A stretch of DNA of 64,000 nt, taken from Leptospira fainei serovar Hurstbridge str. BUT 6 (GTDB lineage: Bacteria > Spirochaetota > Leptospiria > Leptospirales > Leptospiraceae). The stretch covers positions 1,696,001-1,760,000 of the forward strand of contig NZ_AKWZ02000010.1 of NCBI RefSeq assembly GCF_000306235.2. Direction: 5' to 3'. The position numbers were made by a program, and so were the translations under genes. Of this stretch, positions 1 to 7,486 are shown one piece after another. Each line of letters opens with the position of its first letter. The stretch's first letter is position 1. The notes below the pieces were generated by a model that was not told where the DNA came from, ran no database searches, and saw only the letters and a list, made by a program, of their open reading frames with translations.

Positions 1-6
1 CCCCCC

Positions 7-339
7 GGGTTCATCCCCACGTGTGTGGGGAATAGGAAGATATTTGCGGGACAATTCTCGTCCATACGGTTCATCCCCACGTGTGTGGGGAATAGCTCTA
101 CGACCCTCTTTAACATTTCTCCTACCACGGTTCATCCCCACGTGTGTGGGGAATAGTACCACATCGACTTGAGCCATCCAACGGTTTTCGGTTCATCCCC
201 ACGTGTGTGGGGAATAGGATATACGTGAAATCCTGCTCCACGGTGGTGGCGGTTCATCCCCACGTGTGTGGGGAATAGTGAGCAGAATCAAGTTTCCAAC
301 TCAACTCCCCCGGTTCATCCCCACGTGTGTGGGGAATAG
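7..339 (-). CRISPR. Type I-E-like CRISPR array, six repeats, five spacers, open at left edge
   Basis: Six 29-bp repeats lie at 7-35, 67-95, 128-156, 189-217, 250-278 and 311-339. They are identical except that the first base of the leftmost copy is G instead of C. Spacers are 31, 32, 32, 32 and 32 bp. On the plus strand the repeat begins CGGTTCATCCCC and ends GGGGAATAG, with CCCCACGTGTGTGGGG forming the inverted-repeat core. By analogy with the E. coli type I-E repeat (GAGTTCCCC...GGGGATAAACCG), transcription runs on the minus strand and the crRNA 5-prime tag would be AUGAACCG. The leader side is therefore at 340 and above. No cas gene follows on that side. The array may continue left of the window. 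Confidence 0.97.
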
Positions 340-753
340 GCTAAGAATTTGTATAGCAAATTGATGTATTATGTCTATTAATTATCGGGGTTATGGCCTA
401 ATTCAGAGCGAAGCGAATCCGCCCTTTCTTTTCGTCCCAATAAAAAAAGACGAAAAAACGCGTTATTCCGTAACTCCTGTCGCGGGAGAAGGGAAGAGCA
501 GATCGGAAAGGGTGATGCGCACCTTTTATCTCCTAACGCGCTTCGATATATTTGCGACATCGCTTAAAGAACTCTTTATGATTTTTGTGGATCGAGTAGT
601 AAGAAAAGACGGTGCCGTAGACAATCTCCTGCCGCGGTTTAAGGAGCAGAAATACTTGATACTGAGTGTCACGCGGTTTTTGCCTTCGCTCGTGTAAGCG
701 GGGATTTGAATGTTCCTTTTTTACCCTATTTTAACAACGGCAGTTCCCCCAAG
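340..753 (-). other. CRISPR leader candidate and gap without a convincing gene
   Basis: About 60 bp next to the leader-proximal repeat (340-400) is A+T rich, as expected for a type I-E leader reading leftward. It holds a small dyad, AATTTG at 346-351 and CAAATT at 357-362. A plus-strand open frame at 371-697 (108 codons) has no recognisable domain and no ribosome-binding site, and it overlaps the leader, so it is not called. Nothing else was recognised up to the operator-like repeats at 754. Confidence 0.45.
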
Positions 754-813
754 AATACTTAAGCAAATGCTTGACTAATTATCGCTTTCTTCAATACTTA
801 AGTAAATGCTTAA
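754..813 (+). promoter_or_regulatory. Two ArsR-type operator-like direct repeats
   Basis: Near-identical 21-bp blocks lie at 754-774 and 793-813. Both read AATACTTAAG, then C or T, then AAATGCTT; they differ at two positions and are 39 bp apart start to start. Each block holds two CTTAA/CTTGA half-sites. The second block covers the ATG at 806. This placement fits autorepression by the ArsR protein encoded immediately downstream; that link is an inference. Confidence 0.55.
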
Positions 814-1144
814 CAATTCGCCTTCACTGGACAGAATCTTCTACGCGTTATCGGATCCTTCTCGCCGCACGATCGTAGAACGATTGAGTAAGAAAGAAGC
901 GTCCGTGAGCGAACTTGCAACTCCGTTGGAGATGAGTATGGCTGCAGTCATCCAACATATTCAGATATTGGAAGAGAGCGGTCTGATCAAAACGCAGAAA
1001 ATCGGAAGGGTAAGGACCTGTAGAGTGGAGCCGACCGCATTGGAACGAATCGAAACTTGGCTCTTGCAACGTAAAAAATTCTGGGAAAGAAATTTGGATC
1101 GTTTAGGCGAGTTTCTAGAAAAATCCGAAAAAGGAAAGAAATGA
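806..1144 (+). CDS. ArsR-family winged-helix regulator
   Basis: A 112-residue protein of the size expected for a single ArsR/SmtB domain. The N-terminal helix pattern LDRIFYALSDPSRRTIVERL is typical of the branch that sits beside SRPBCC genes. The recognition helix follows around residues 38-60 (VSELATPLEMSMAAVIQHI) and the wing around 65-80. No cysteine metal site of the classic arsenic or zinc sensors is visible, so the ligand is probably not a metal. The ATG at 806 lies inside an operator-like repeat and has no clear Shine-Dalgarno, so the mRNA may be short-leadered. It is followed after 4 bp by the SRPBCC gene, making a three-gene operon. The family call is secure; the signal is unknown. 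Confidence 0.9.
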   Translation: MLNNSPSLDRIFYALSDPSRRTIVERLSKKEASVSELATPLEMSMAAVIQHIQILEESGLIKTQKIGRVRTCRVEPTALERIETWLLQRKKFWERNLDRLGEFLEKSEKGKK

Positions 1145-1148
1145 TCGA

Positions 1149-1631
1149 ATGGAAAAACTTAAAGTCGCACATGAAATCTTTAGTATAGAAAAAGTATACA
1201 AGTCCAGCCGGGAAGCGGTTTTCTCGGCATGGACTAATTTGGACGCGAAGGCCCAGTGGTTTATCGGCCCCGGAGATTGGACGCTTGTGGATCGCAAATT
1301 GGATTTTCAAGTCGGTGGAAAGGAAATTCTTCATGGTCGTTTTGCAAGCGGGAGAGAAACTCTATATAGAGCCGAATTTTATAATATTCTTCCGAACGAA
1401 AGGATCGTGTTCGTTTACGATATGCATGTACATAAGACTTTGCATTCGGTGTCTATTGCTTCGGTGGAAATCGAAGAGATGGACAAGACAAACACGAGGC
1501 TTAAGTTTACCGAGCAAGTGGCGTTTTTGGACGATACGGTTGGGAGTCAAGGTGTTGCCTCTCGTAGAGAAGGCACAATGGCTCTTATAGACAAATTAGC
1601 CGACTATTTAAGAAAACAGGAAGGAAAATAA
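1149..1631 (+). CDS. SRPBCC (AHSA1/START-like) domain protein
   Basis: 160 residues forming one SRPBCC domain. Family landmarks are the opening strand FSIEKVYKSSREAVFSAWT, the turn WFIGPGDWT, the glycine-containing strand FQVGGKEIL, and the closing helix with GTMALIDKLADYL. These domains form a hydrophobic pocket; members next to ArsR genes are common, but their ligands and reactions are mostly unknown. Its start is 4 bp after the ArsR stop and its stop is 2 bp before the next gene, so co-transcription is very likely. No signal peptide is seen, so it is cytoplasmic. Function beyond the fold is not claimed. Confidence 0.88.
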   Translation: MEKLKVAHEIFSIEKVYKSSREAVFSAWTNLDAKAQWFIGPGDWTLVDRKLDFQVGGKEILHGRFASGRETLYRAEFYNILPNERIVFVYDMHVHKTLHSVSIASVEIEEMDKTNTRLKFTEQVAFLDDTVGSQGVASRREGTMALIDKLADYLRKQEGK

Positions 1632-1633
1632 TC

Positions 1634-2527
1634 ATGAAAATATTAAGCTACGTGGCAAATATCGTCGGCCTATTTTTTATCGTTGCTTGCGCTTCCAATC
1701 GTCCTTTTGTTATCAGGGATACTCCGTCTGCGATAGAATCTCATCCCATTGAAAAAGGGCATCTTCCGATCGGAGAAATGCGATTATATTACGAAGTCCA
1801 CGGTAAGACCGATGGAATTCCCCTTGTATTACTCAATGGGGGAGGATCCACTATAGAAGTTACGTATAGTAAGGTCCTTCCGATATTCGCGAAGCATCGA
1901 AAAGTGATCGCACTGGATGAACAGGCTCATGGAAGAACGACTGATAGAAAAGGACCGGTAAGATTTGAAACTTCAGCTGAAGATGTAGCGGCTCTTCTCA
2001 AATTTCTAAAAGTGGAAAAAGCGGATATCCTAGGCTTCAGTAACGGTGCAAGCGTTGCTTTACAAGTCGCAATCCACCATCCGGAATTAGTTCGCAAGAT
2101 CGTGTTCGCTTCCTCCATGACGAAGAGAGAAGGAACTTCTCCGCAGTTCTGGGCTTCCATGAAACGTGCCACTTTTTCCGATATGCCTCAGGTTCTCAAG
2201 GACGCTTTTTTAAAGGTAAATCCGGATCCCCAAAAATTAAGGAATATGTTCGATAAGGATGTGGATAGGATGCGCAATTTTCCGGATGTGAAGGAGAATG
2301 TAATTCGTTCGGTTAAGGCTTCGGTTCTGATCCTTCTTGGAGATAGGGACATTCCAAAACCGGAACATGCTGTCGAGTTGGTTCGTTTGTTTCCGGATTC
2401 AAGGCTTCTGATTCTACCGGGCGGACATGGAGATTATTTAGGAGAAGCCATCATGTCTCAAGATAAGAATCGGTATCACGAATTGACTGCCGCATTAATC
2501 GAGGATTTTTTGGGATCTCCGAATTAA
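1634..2527 (+). CDS. Alpha/beta-hydrolase lipoprotein
   Basis: 297 residues. An N-terminal hydrophobic stretch ends in the lipobox-like FIVAC (Cys around residue 19), so the mature protein should be lipid-anchored. The hydrolase core has the oxyanion-hole segment LNGGGS, the nucleophile elbow GFSNGAS (Ser), an acid in LLGDRDIPKPEH, and a late histidine in GGHGDYLG, giving a complete Ser-Asp-His set. The DEQAHGRT segment before the elbow resembles the usual D.(R/P)G.G.S strand turn. It is the last gene of the ArsR operon, 2 bp after the SRPBCC stop. The substrate is unknown; a detoxifying ester or lactone hydrolase is one reading. The family call is strong. Confidence 0.88.
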   Translation: MKILSYVANIVGLFFIVACASNRPFVIRDTPSAIESHPIEKGHLPIGEMRLYYEVHGKTDGIPLVLLNGGGSTIEVTYSKVLPIFAKHRKVIALDEQAHGRTTDRKGPVRFETSAEDVAALLKFLKVEKADILGFSNGASVALQVAIHHPELVRKIVFASSMTKREGTSPQFWASMKRATFSDMPQVLKDAFLKVNPDPQKLRNMFDKDVDRMRNFPDVKENVIRSVKASVLILLGDRDIPKPEHAVELVRLFPDSRLLILPGGHGDYLGEAIMSQDKNRYHELTAALIEDFLGSPN

Positions 2528-2734
2528 TTTAAGTATTTATAATGGACCTTCCTCTCGACCTTGAATCTTTTGTCTGAAAACGGAATATTTTTACGCCGGA
2601 TCGATTCATAGCGGAGAAATTTCAGAAATCCATAAAACGATTTCAGATAGAATTCCAGACGTAATTCCGATCCAAAAAAGATTTCGAAAGTTTCGGCCAA
2701 TTCGATCGTTCTAAGAGGAGAAGCTTGCAATCGT

Positions 2735-2956
2735 AGATTTGGCGGAGATCCGCCTGGTGTATCCCGCGTTAGGGACCCGAAAGGCGCAACGCGTCCCGAG
2801 CCGAATCGGTTTTAATTCTCTTTCATTAGTTCCGAGCGGCGAGGGATGAGGGCGAAAGCCCGAACCTGTAGAGGCCCGACCCGCGCAGTTTGACCTGAAC
2901 GAAAGGGAAGTAAAATTGGATTCTGCGGCGGGGAACGCCCAAAGCGAATCTAATTT
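2735..2956. repeat. GC-rich structured intergenic element with terminator-like hairpin
   Basis: A GC-rich patch lies in an otherwise AT-rich gap between convergent genes. Visible structures are GGGAC at 2772-2776 pairing with GTCCC at 2793-2797; a perfect GGGC-GAAA-GCCC tetraloop hairpin at 2850-2861; and a long stem at 2913-2923 with 2946-2956 (11 pairs, one G-T) enclosing GGCG/CGCC (2927-2930 with 2936-2939). The last stem is followed by a T-rich stretch and could end transcription. No convincing reading frame is present. A similar GC-rich patch occurs near 47,400, also between convergent genes. It may be a dispersed element or structured RNA. Confidence 0.5.
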
Positions 2957-3004
2957 ATTTTCGACATTTCTTCGAAGAAAATCTGGAATTTATCGGAATT
3001 GGAT

Positions 3005-3862
3005 TCAACTCTCATACGCTCGTTTCAATTCGGCGATGTCGATTTTGTCCATCTTCAACATAGCTTGAAGGACTCGTTGAGATTTTTTCGGATCTTTGTC
3101 CTGTAGCAACTCTCCTAGGATCGGAGGAATGATCTGCCAGCTTATGCCGAACTTATCTTTTACCCAGCCGCATTTTTGTTTTTCACCTCCGGCTGAAAGC
3201 GTCTCCCAACGCTCGTTGATTTCCGCCTGAGTTTCACATCGCACAAAAAAAGAAATCGCCTCACTGACAGTAAACGGATGCGGAATGGCGCTATCGATAG
3301 CCATGAATTCTAGGCCGGCGAGCGAGAACGAGGACCGCTTGATCGTTCCTTCTTTTCCTCCTTCGTTTATCGTATAATGTTGTACGTTAATGATCTTGGA
3401 ATCGGGAAATTGAGACGTATAGAAGCCAATCGCTTCCTCGGCTCTTCCATGCTGCTTTCCCGAGAATAGTAAAAACGGATAGATTTTTTGTTCCTGTTTC
3501 GATAAATTCAACTGCCAAGAAACTCCGAACCTATCCTGAACCCATCCGAATTTTTCGCTAAAAGGATACGCGTTTAATTCCATAAAGATAAGTCCATCTT
3601 TACTTAGATTGGACCATAACCGTTCCACCTCGTCTGCCGTTTTGCAGTTTACGAAAAAAGAAATTGCGGGAGTGAATTTAAAATGAGGTCCACCGTTAAA
3701 CGTAAGGAACTCCTGCCCATTTAGGGAGAAGGTAGCGGATTGCATCGTTTCTCCGGATCCATTCCGACTCTCAACACTCGAATTTTGAAACGACGATGTG
3801 TAAAGGTCCACCGCATTCCCTAGATTATTATCAAACATTAAAAACGGCGTGATCTTTCTCAT
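3005..3862 (-). CDS. Two-domain VOC-superfamily (PhnB-like) protein
   Basis: 285 residues with two tandem copies of the PhnB / 3-dmu-9_3-mt type VOC domain. Copy one opens with ITPFLMFDNNLGNAVDLYTSSF and ends with KFGWVQDRFGVSWQL. Copy two opens with IYPFLLFSGKQHGRAEEAIGFY and ends with KCGWVKDKFGISWQI. The matching W-V-(Q/K)-D-(R/K)-F-G-(V/I)-S-W endings show internal duplication. A C-terminal tail of about 40 residues (MLKMDKIDIAELKRAYE) is usual in this family. The proteins are often annotated as glyoxalase- or methyltransferase-like, but the reaction is mostly unknown. The gene is monocistronic by spacing, about 240 bp below the reductase gene. Confidence 0.9.
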   Translation of the reverse strand: MRKITPFLMFDNNLGNAVDLYTSSFQNSSVESRNGSGETMQSATFSLNGQEFLTFNGGPHFKFTPAISFFVNCKTADEVERLWSNLSKDGLIFMELNAYPFSEKFGWVQDRFGVSWQLNLSKQEQKIYPFLLFSGKQHGRAEEAIGFYTSQFPDSKIINVQHYTINEGGKEGTIKRSSFSLAGLEFMAIDSAIPHPFTVSEAISFFVRCETQAEINERWETLSAGGEKQKCGWVKDKFGISWQIIPPILGELLQDKDPKKSQRVLQAMLKMDKIDIAELKRAYES

Positions 3863-4006
3863 TGTCTTTCCTCGGTTTCCATTATCCCCGCGCTTTAATA
3901 TAGCGGTTTCCTCTGAAACGTGCTTATAGGGTTCAAAACATTACGGTTTGTCGCTAACTACGAATCTCGTTTGCAGTTTGACTGCCGCACGCTCGAAGAC
4001 CAAATA

Positions 4007-4042
4007 AATTCATTATATACCTTATTGGTTATATAATGAATT
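4007..4042. promoter_or_regulatory. Perfect 13-bp inverted repeat, operator or hairpin
   Basis: AATTCATTATATA at 4007-4019 is exactly mirrored by TATATAATGAATT at 4030-4042 around a 10-bp centre. It lies in the 239-bp gap between the stop of the CurA-like gene and the start of the VOC gene, both on the minus strand. The AT-only stem without a U-tract is a poor terminator, so a protein-binding operator for the VOC gene is the more likely reading. The rest of the gap holds nothing recognised. Confidence 0.5.
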
Positions 4043-4101
4043 CAATCAAGTCTTTTTTGCGGGAAGCCGAAAGAACGATTATAACGAAATGAACTTCCGG
4101 C

Positions 4102-5106
4102 TTAATCGGATGCGACTTCGATGACTAATTTTCCGGTATTACCGCCCTTGAATAATTGCAAGAGAGTATCAGGAAAAGTAGAGAGACCTGTAACGATATC
4201 CTCTCGGGACTTAAGCTTTCCCGCCGCCATCCAACCTGACATTTCCCTGGCGGCTTCCGCATATCGATCTTCATAATCGAAGACTACGAAGCCTTCCATC
4301 CGTGCGCGAGAAACTAAAAGGGCCATGTAGTTTCGTGGACCTTGAGGAGCCTCGGTATTATTGTATTGCGAGATGGCTCCGCATATTACGATTCTTGCAT
4401 GTTTTGCCAATCGCGTCATGACTGCATCCAAAATCTCTCCCCCGACATTATCGAAATATACGTCGACCCCTTTCAGACAATGTTTTCGAAGCGATTTCTT
4501 TATATCCTCCGATTTGTAATCGATCGCCGCATCGAAGCCGAGTTCGTCCACGATGTATTTACATTTGTCGGCTCCTCCCGCTATGCCGATTACGCGACAT
4601 CCTTTGATCTTTGCGATTTGTCCAACAATCATTCCTACCGCACCTGCAGCGCCCGATACGACGACGACATCCCCTGACTTCGCTTTCCCTACGTCTAAGA
4701 GTCCGAAATATGCGGTCATTCCGGGCATTCCTAAAGCTCCAAGGTAAATCGGCAAAGGCGCGAGCGAGGAATCCACTCGAGTTACGCCTCTTCCGTTGGA
4801 GATCGCATATTCCTGTACTCCAAAAACCCCATAAACGTACTCTCCGTTTTTGAAGTCGGGGTTCTTAGATTCGATGATTTTACCGATTGCTCCGGCTCTC
4901 ATCACTTCTCCGATTCTCACCGGTGGAACGTACGACTTTACGTCGTTCATCCAACCACGCATCGCAGGATCTAAAGAAATATATAATATCTTAACTAGAA
5001 TTTCTCCGTCGGAAGGAGAACGTGTCGGTTCTTCGGTATATGTCCAATCTGTCTGTTTCGGTAAGCCGACAGGACGAGCAGCAAGACGGTATTGGTGATT
5101 GATCAT
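4102..5106 (-). CDS. NADPH-dependent MDR reductase, CurA/YncB type
   Basis: 334 residues, a zinc-free medium-chain dehydrogenase/reductase. The N-terminal GroES-like half carries the CurA-type segment ISLDPAMRGWMND, followed by VRIGEVMRAGAIG. The nucleotide-binding half has VVVSGAAGAVGMIVGQIAKIKGCRVIGIAGG around residues 150-180, with the AAGAVG turn typical of NADPH use. DVYFDNVGGEILD and the RARMEGF segment near the C terminus also match the curcumin reductase / leukotriene B4 dehydrogenase group. It should reduce the double bond of enones. It is followed by a dyad and the VOC gene. The family is certain; the physiological substrate is not known. Confidence 0.92.
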   Translation of the reverse strand: MINHQYRLAARPVGLPKQTDWTYTEEPTRSPSDGEILVKILYISLDPAMRGWMNDVKSYVPPVRIGEVMRAGAIGKIIESKNPDFKNGEYVYGVFGVQEYAISNGRGVTRVDSSLAPLPIYLGALGMPGMTAYFGLLDVGKAKSGDVVVVSGAAGAVGMIVGQIAKIKGCRVIGIAGGADKCKYIVDELGFDAAIDYKSEDIKKSLRKHCLKGVDVYFDNVGGEILDAVMTRLAKHARIVICGAISQYNNTEAPQGPRNYMALLVSRARMEGFVVFDYEDRYAEAAREMSGWMAAGKLKSREDIVTGLSTFPDTLLQLFKGGNTGKLVIEVASD

Positions 5107-5213
5107 TGTGATTTATTTCCTCATCGCGAATCGCGAAGCTGTTTTATCCTTTAGTCGGATTCGCGTAAAGCGAGAAAAATTGAAAGTATCTTGAGAGTTG
5201 AATTTTAATCGTA

Positions 5214-5246
5214 GAATCCGGAAAGAGTTCGCTTCTTTCCGGATTC
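5214..5246. terminator. Perfect 13-bp hairpin between ohyA and the CurA-like gene
   Basis: GAATCCGGAAAGA at 5214-5226 pairs fully with TCTTTCCGGATTC at 5234-5246 around a 7-base loop. It lies about 70 bp after the oleate hydratase stop and about 110 bp before the CurA-like start, both on the minus strand. There is no proper U-tract on either side. It could act as a terminator with help, as an mRNA 3-prime protector, or as an operator. Confidence 0.5.
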
Positions 5247-5318
5247 GTTATGAGAAGTAGTCGATTTTCGTGCGTTAATAAGAGAAGTAATTTTGCCTTC
5301 GGTTTGATACTAAAACTA

Positions 5319-6929
5319 TTACCGAAACATTGTCTTAGTCGCTTCGAAAAGCATTTTCAACGTGTTCGGATCCTTATAAACTTTCGGAATTTCTTTTTTT
5401 ACGTTCAATAAAGAATAAACGGCCATCTGAGCCGAACGGACGGAATATTCCACCGTGAAGACGACATCATCCGGAATTTCACAGAACTGACCCATGAATC
5501 CGAAATTAACGGCGCCTTTCGGAACGACTGCCGGACGATCGCCTGATTCGCGCGTCAGGAATTGACTAGTGATAAAGGGCATCATGCAAGGAATGCAAAT
5601 CGCATGTTTTATAATTTTCTTTAGATCGTCATCGAATTGCAAATGGCCGAGTAATTCCCGTAAAATCTCTTCACCCGAACAATCCGACATTCGCTTATGA
5701 ACGAAATTTCCGATTTTGTCCGGGAAGAGTGCGTATCCCCAGCATACTTGTATATTTGGAGGTTGATTAAGGAAATGGGGTTGGTGTGCGAGTACGACCG
5801 ACATCAACCAGTTCGAGTCCTTGATAGTGACGAGTCCACCTGTCCCGGCTTTGTTGCCGGTAAACTGCTCCATTCTATCAAAGAAAGACGGATCTTTGAA
5901 TGTGACGGTGAAGGACTCCCATTTGGATTCCGAAATTCTTTCGTCGAAAATTTTCGGGTGTCCGAATTCATTATTCTTACTCGCTATCTTTTCCCATAAT
6001 GGCCATGATCCTCCGTCCTTTTTGGAAAGCAATTTCGGAGCCTTTTTCATAGATCCTAGATCCGAGCCTTCGGTCATTGAGCCTAACGTAATCAGAAGGA
6101 GATCATTATCGTTAAGCGAAATATTTTTACTCCTCCTTTTCTGAGTGTAACGAATTCCAACGGCCTTTTTTCGCAGCGTATCTATTTGAAAATCGATGTC
6201 GGTCACTTTGCAATCGTATTCGAATTTGACCCCATTCCTTTGCAGCCATTTCTGGAGCGGTAAGACTAACGAATCAAACTGATTTAAAGGGGTACGATCT
6301 ACGCCGGCAAGAGTATTGATTCTAGGGAACTCGTGGATAAATCTATGCAAATAACGTTTAAATTCGACTAAGCTATGCCAGGGCTGAAACGCAAACATGG
6401 TCGCCCACATATACCAAAAATTCGTTTCAAAAAACGAATCGGAAAAAAAATCCCGAATCTGATCGTTTCCGCAGGATTCTTCAGATTTCACTAAAAGTCG
6501 GAGTAATTCCATTCGATTTTTATGATTGAACCCCATCTTAGAGACGTCTATTTTTCGTCCTTTCTCTACTACCCTGCTTAAGGAATGAGATTTGATTTTA
6601 CGGTTAAAATTTAGTATTTCTTGATATACGGAAACGCTAGGGTCCGAAGACGAGGGGATGGAAGAAAATAAATCGTATGTGCAAAGGTAAGATAAGTTCA
6701 TCATTCGTCCTCCTCGAATTACATAACCTTCTCGAGCAGTTCCGCTACCGTCCAGACTGCCGCCGCTTATGGCTGATTCCTCGAGAATACTGATTTTATT
6801 GCCGGGGAATCCGGCATCTCGGATAAGAAACGCGGCTGCCGATAGGGAAGAAATTCCGCCTCCCACTAAATATGCACGGTTCTCGATTTTTTCTTTACCA
6901 TTGTAAGACGATTTCTGCTCTTTCTTCAT
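5319..6929 (-). CDS. ohyA: Oleate hydratase (MCRA family), RGGRMM variant
   Basis: 536 residues. An FAD-binding Rossmann start, AYLVGGGISSLSAAAFLIRDAG (around residues 19-40), is followed by the family-specific EESAISGGSLDGSG and the loop RGGRMMNLSYLCTYDLF at 72-88. The family hydrates the cis-9 double bond of oleate to 10-hydroxystearate. In the best-studied enzymes this loop reads RGGREM and its Glu takes part in catalysis. Here Met replaces Glu, as described for the subgroup containing the Rhodococcus erythropolis enzyme, so activity is still plausible. GGAGAA five bases before the ATG supports the start. The gene stands alone, with a long AT-rich upstream gap and a hairpin downstream. It may detoxify host or environmental unsaturated fatty acids. 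Confidence 0.92.
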   Translation of the reverse strand: MKKEQKSSYNGKEKIENRAYLVGGGISSLSAAAFLIRDAGFPGNKISILEESAISGGSLDGSGTAREGYVIRGGRMMNLSYLCTYDLFSSIPSSSDPSVSVYQEILNFNRKIKSHSLSRVVEKGRKIDVSKMGFNHKNRMELLRLLVKSEESCGNDQIRDFFSDSFFETNFWYMWATMFAFQPWHSLVEFKRYLHRFIHEFPRINTLAGVDRTPLNQFDSLVLPLQKWLQRNGVKFEYDCKVTDIDFQIDTLRKKAVGIRYTQKRRSKNISLNDNDLLLITLGSMTEGSDLGSMKKAPKLLSKKDGGSWPLWEKIASKNNEFGHPKIFDERISESKWESFTVTFKDPSFFDRMEQFTGNKAGTGGLVTIKDSNWLMSVVLAHQPHFLNQPPNIQVCWGYALFPDKIGNFVHKRMSDCSGEEILRELLGHLQFDDDLKKIIKHAICIPCMMPFITSQFLTRESGDRPAVVPKGAVNFGFMGQFCEIPDDVVFTVEYSVRSAQMAVYSLLNVKKEIPKVYKDPNTLKMLFEATKTMFR

Positions 6930-7486
6930 TCTTTTCTCCGAAGATCCATACTTTGCCGGGTCTACTATCTATCAGATTTATCGATTAATAATACGGTATC
7001 TGAATATTCGTATAATTCAATGTTTATGAATTGGTTTGAATAGACAATTTACTTTGGGCAGTGCGGATTACTTTAGCGAGTGATTTTTATCAATGGATGG
7101 AATGAGATATTGCTTATCGAATATTTAATAAGTTTATGAAAATATACAATATTATTTGTTTAGAATATATTGATTAATTTATTTTATTATAATTTTTGAA
7201 ATATTTGGACGATTGCATTATTTCGTTTAATCTTTTTGATGAAGCGAAAGAAGTCGGCAATTTTATTTCTTTGCTATTTAGGTTCCGTAAAATTATAGGT
7301 GTGGGCTTTCTATTTTCGTCCCTTTGCAGTTTTTAACTTTGCACGGTAATTCAGACTGCCATTACGAAACCCCGCCCGTCTTTCCGGTTAATCGGCAGAT
7401 TTCTCGTTCTTTCTCTTAAATCCGAATAGAAATCTTACCCAGATCGAAAACCTTGGTTTTAATATCAATCGCGAGCGCAATCCTAA
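6930..7486. other. 557-bp gap between divergent ohyA and ABC-F genes
   Basis: No open frame of note. The part from about 7080 to 7260 is strongly AT-rich and probably carries the divergent promoters. No riboswitch, attenuator peptide or clear hairpin was recognised ahead of the ABC-F gene. Confidence 0.5.

Noticed and set aside
371..697. 108-codon plus-strand frame next to the CRISPR array
   Set aside because: No ribosome site, no domain, overlaps the likely leader.
2524..2730. 68-codon minus-strand frame after the lipoprotein hydrolase
   Set aside because: Runs into the stop of the hydrolase gene, has no family resemblance and leads into the GC-rich element.
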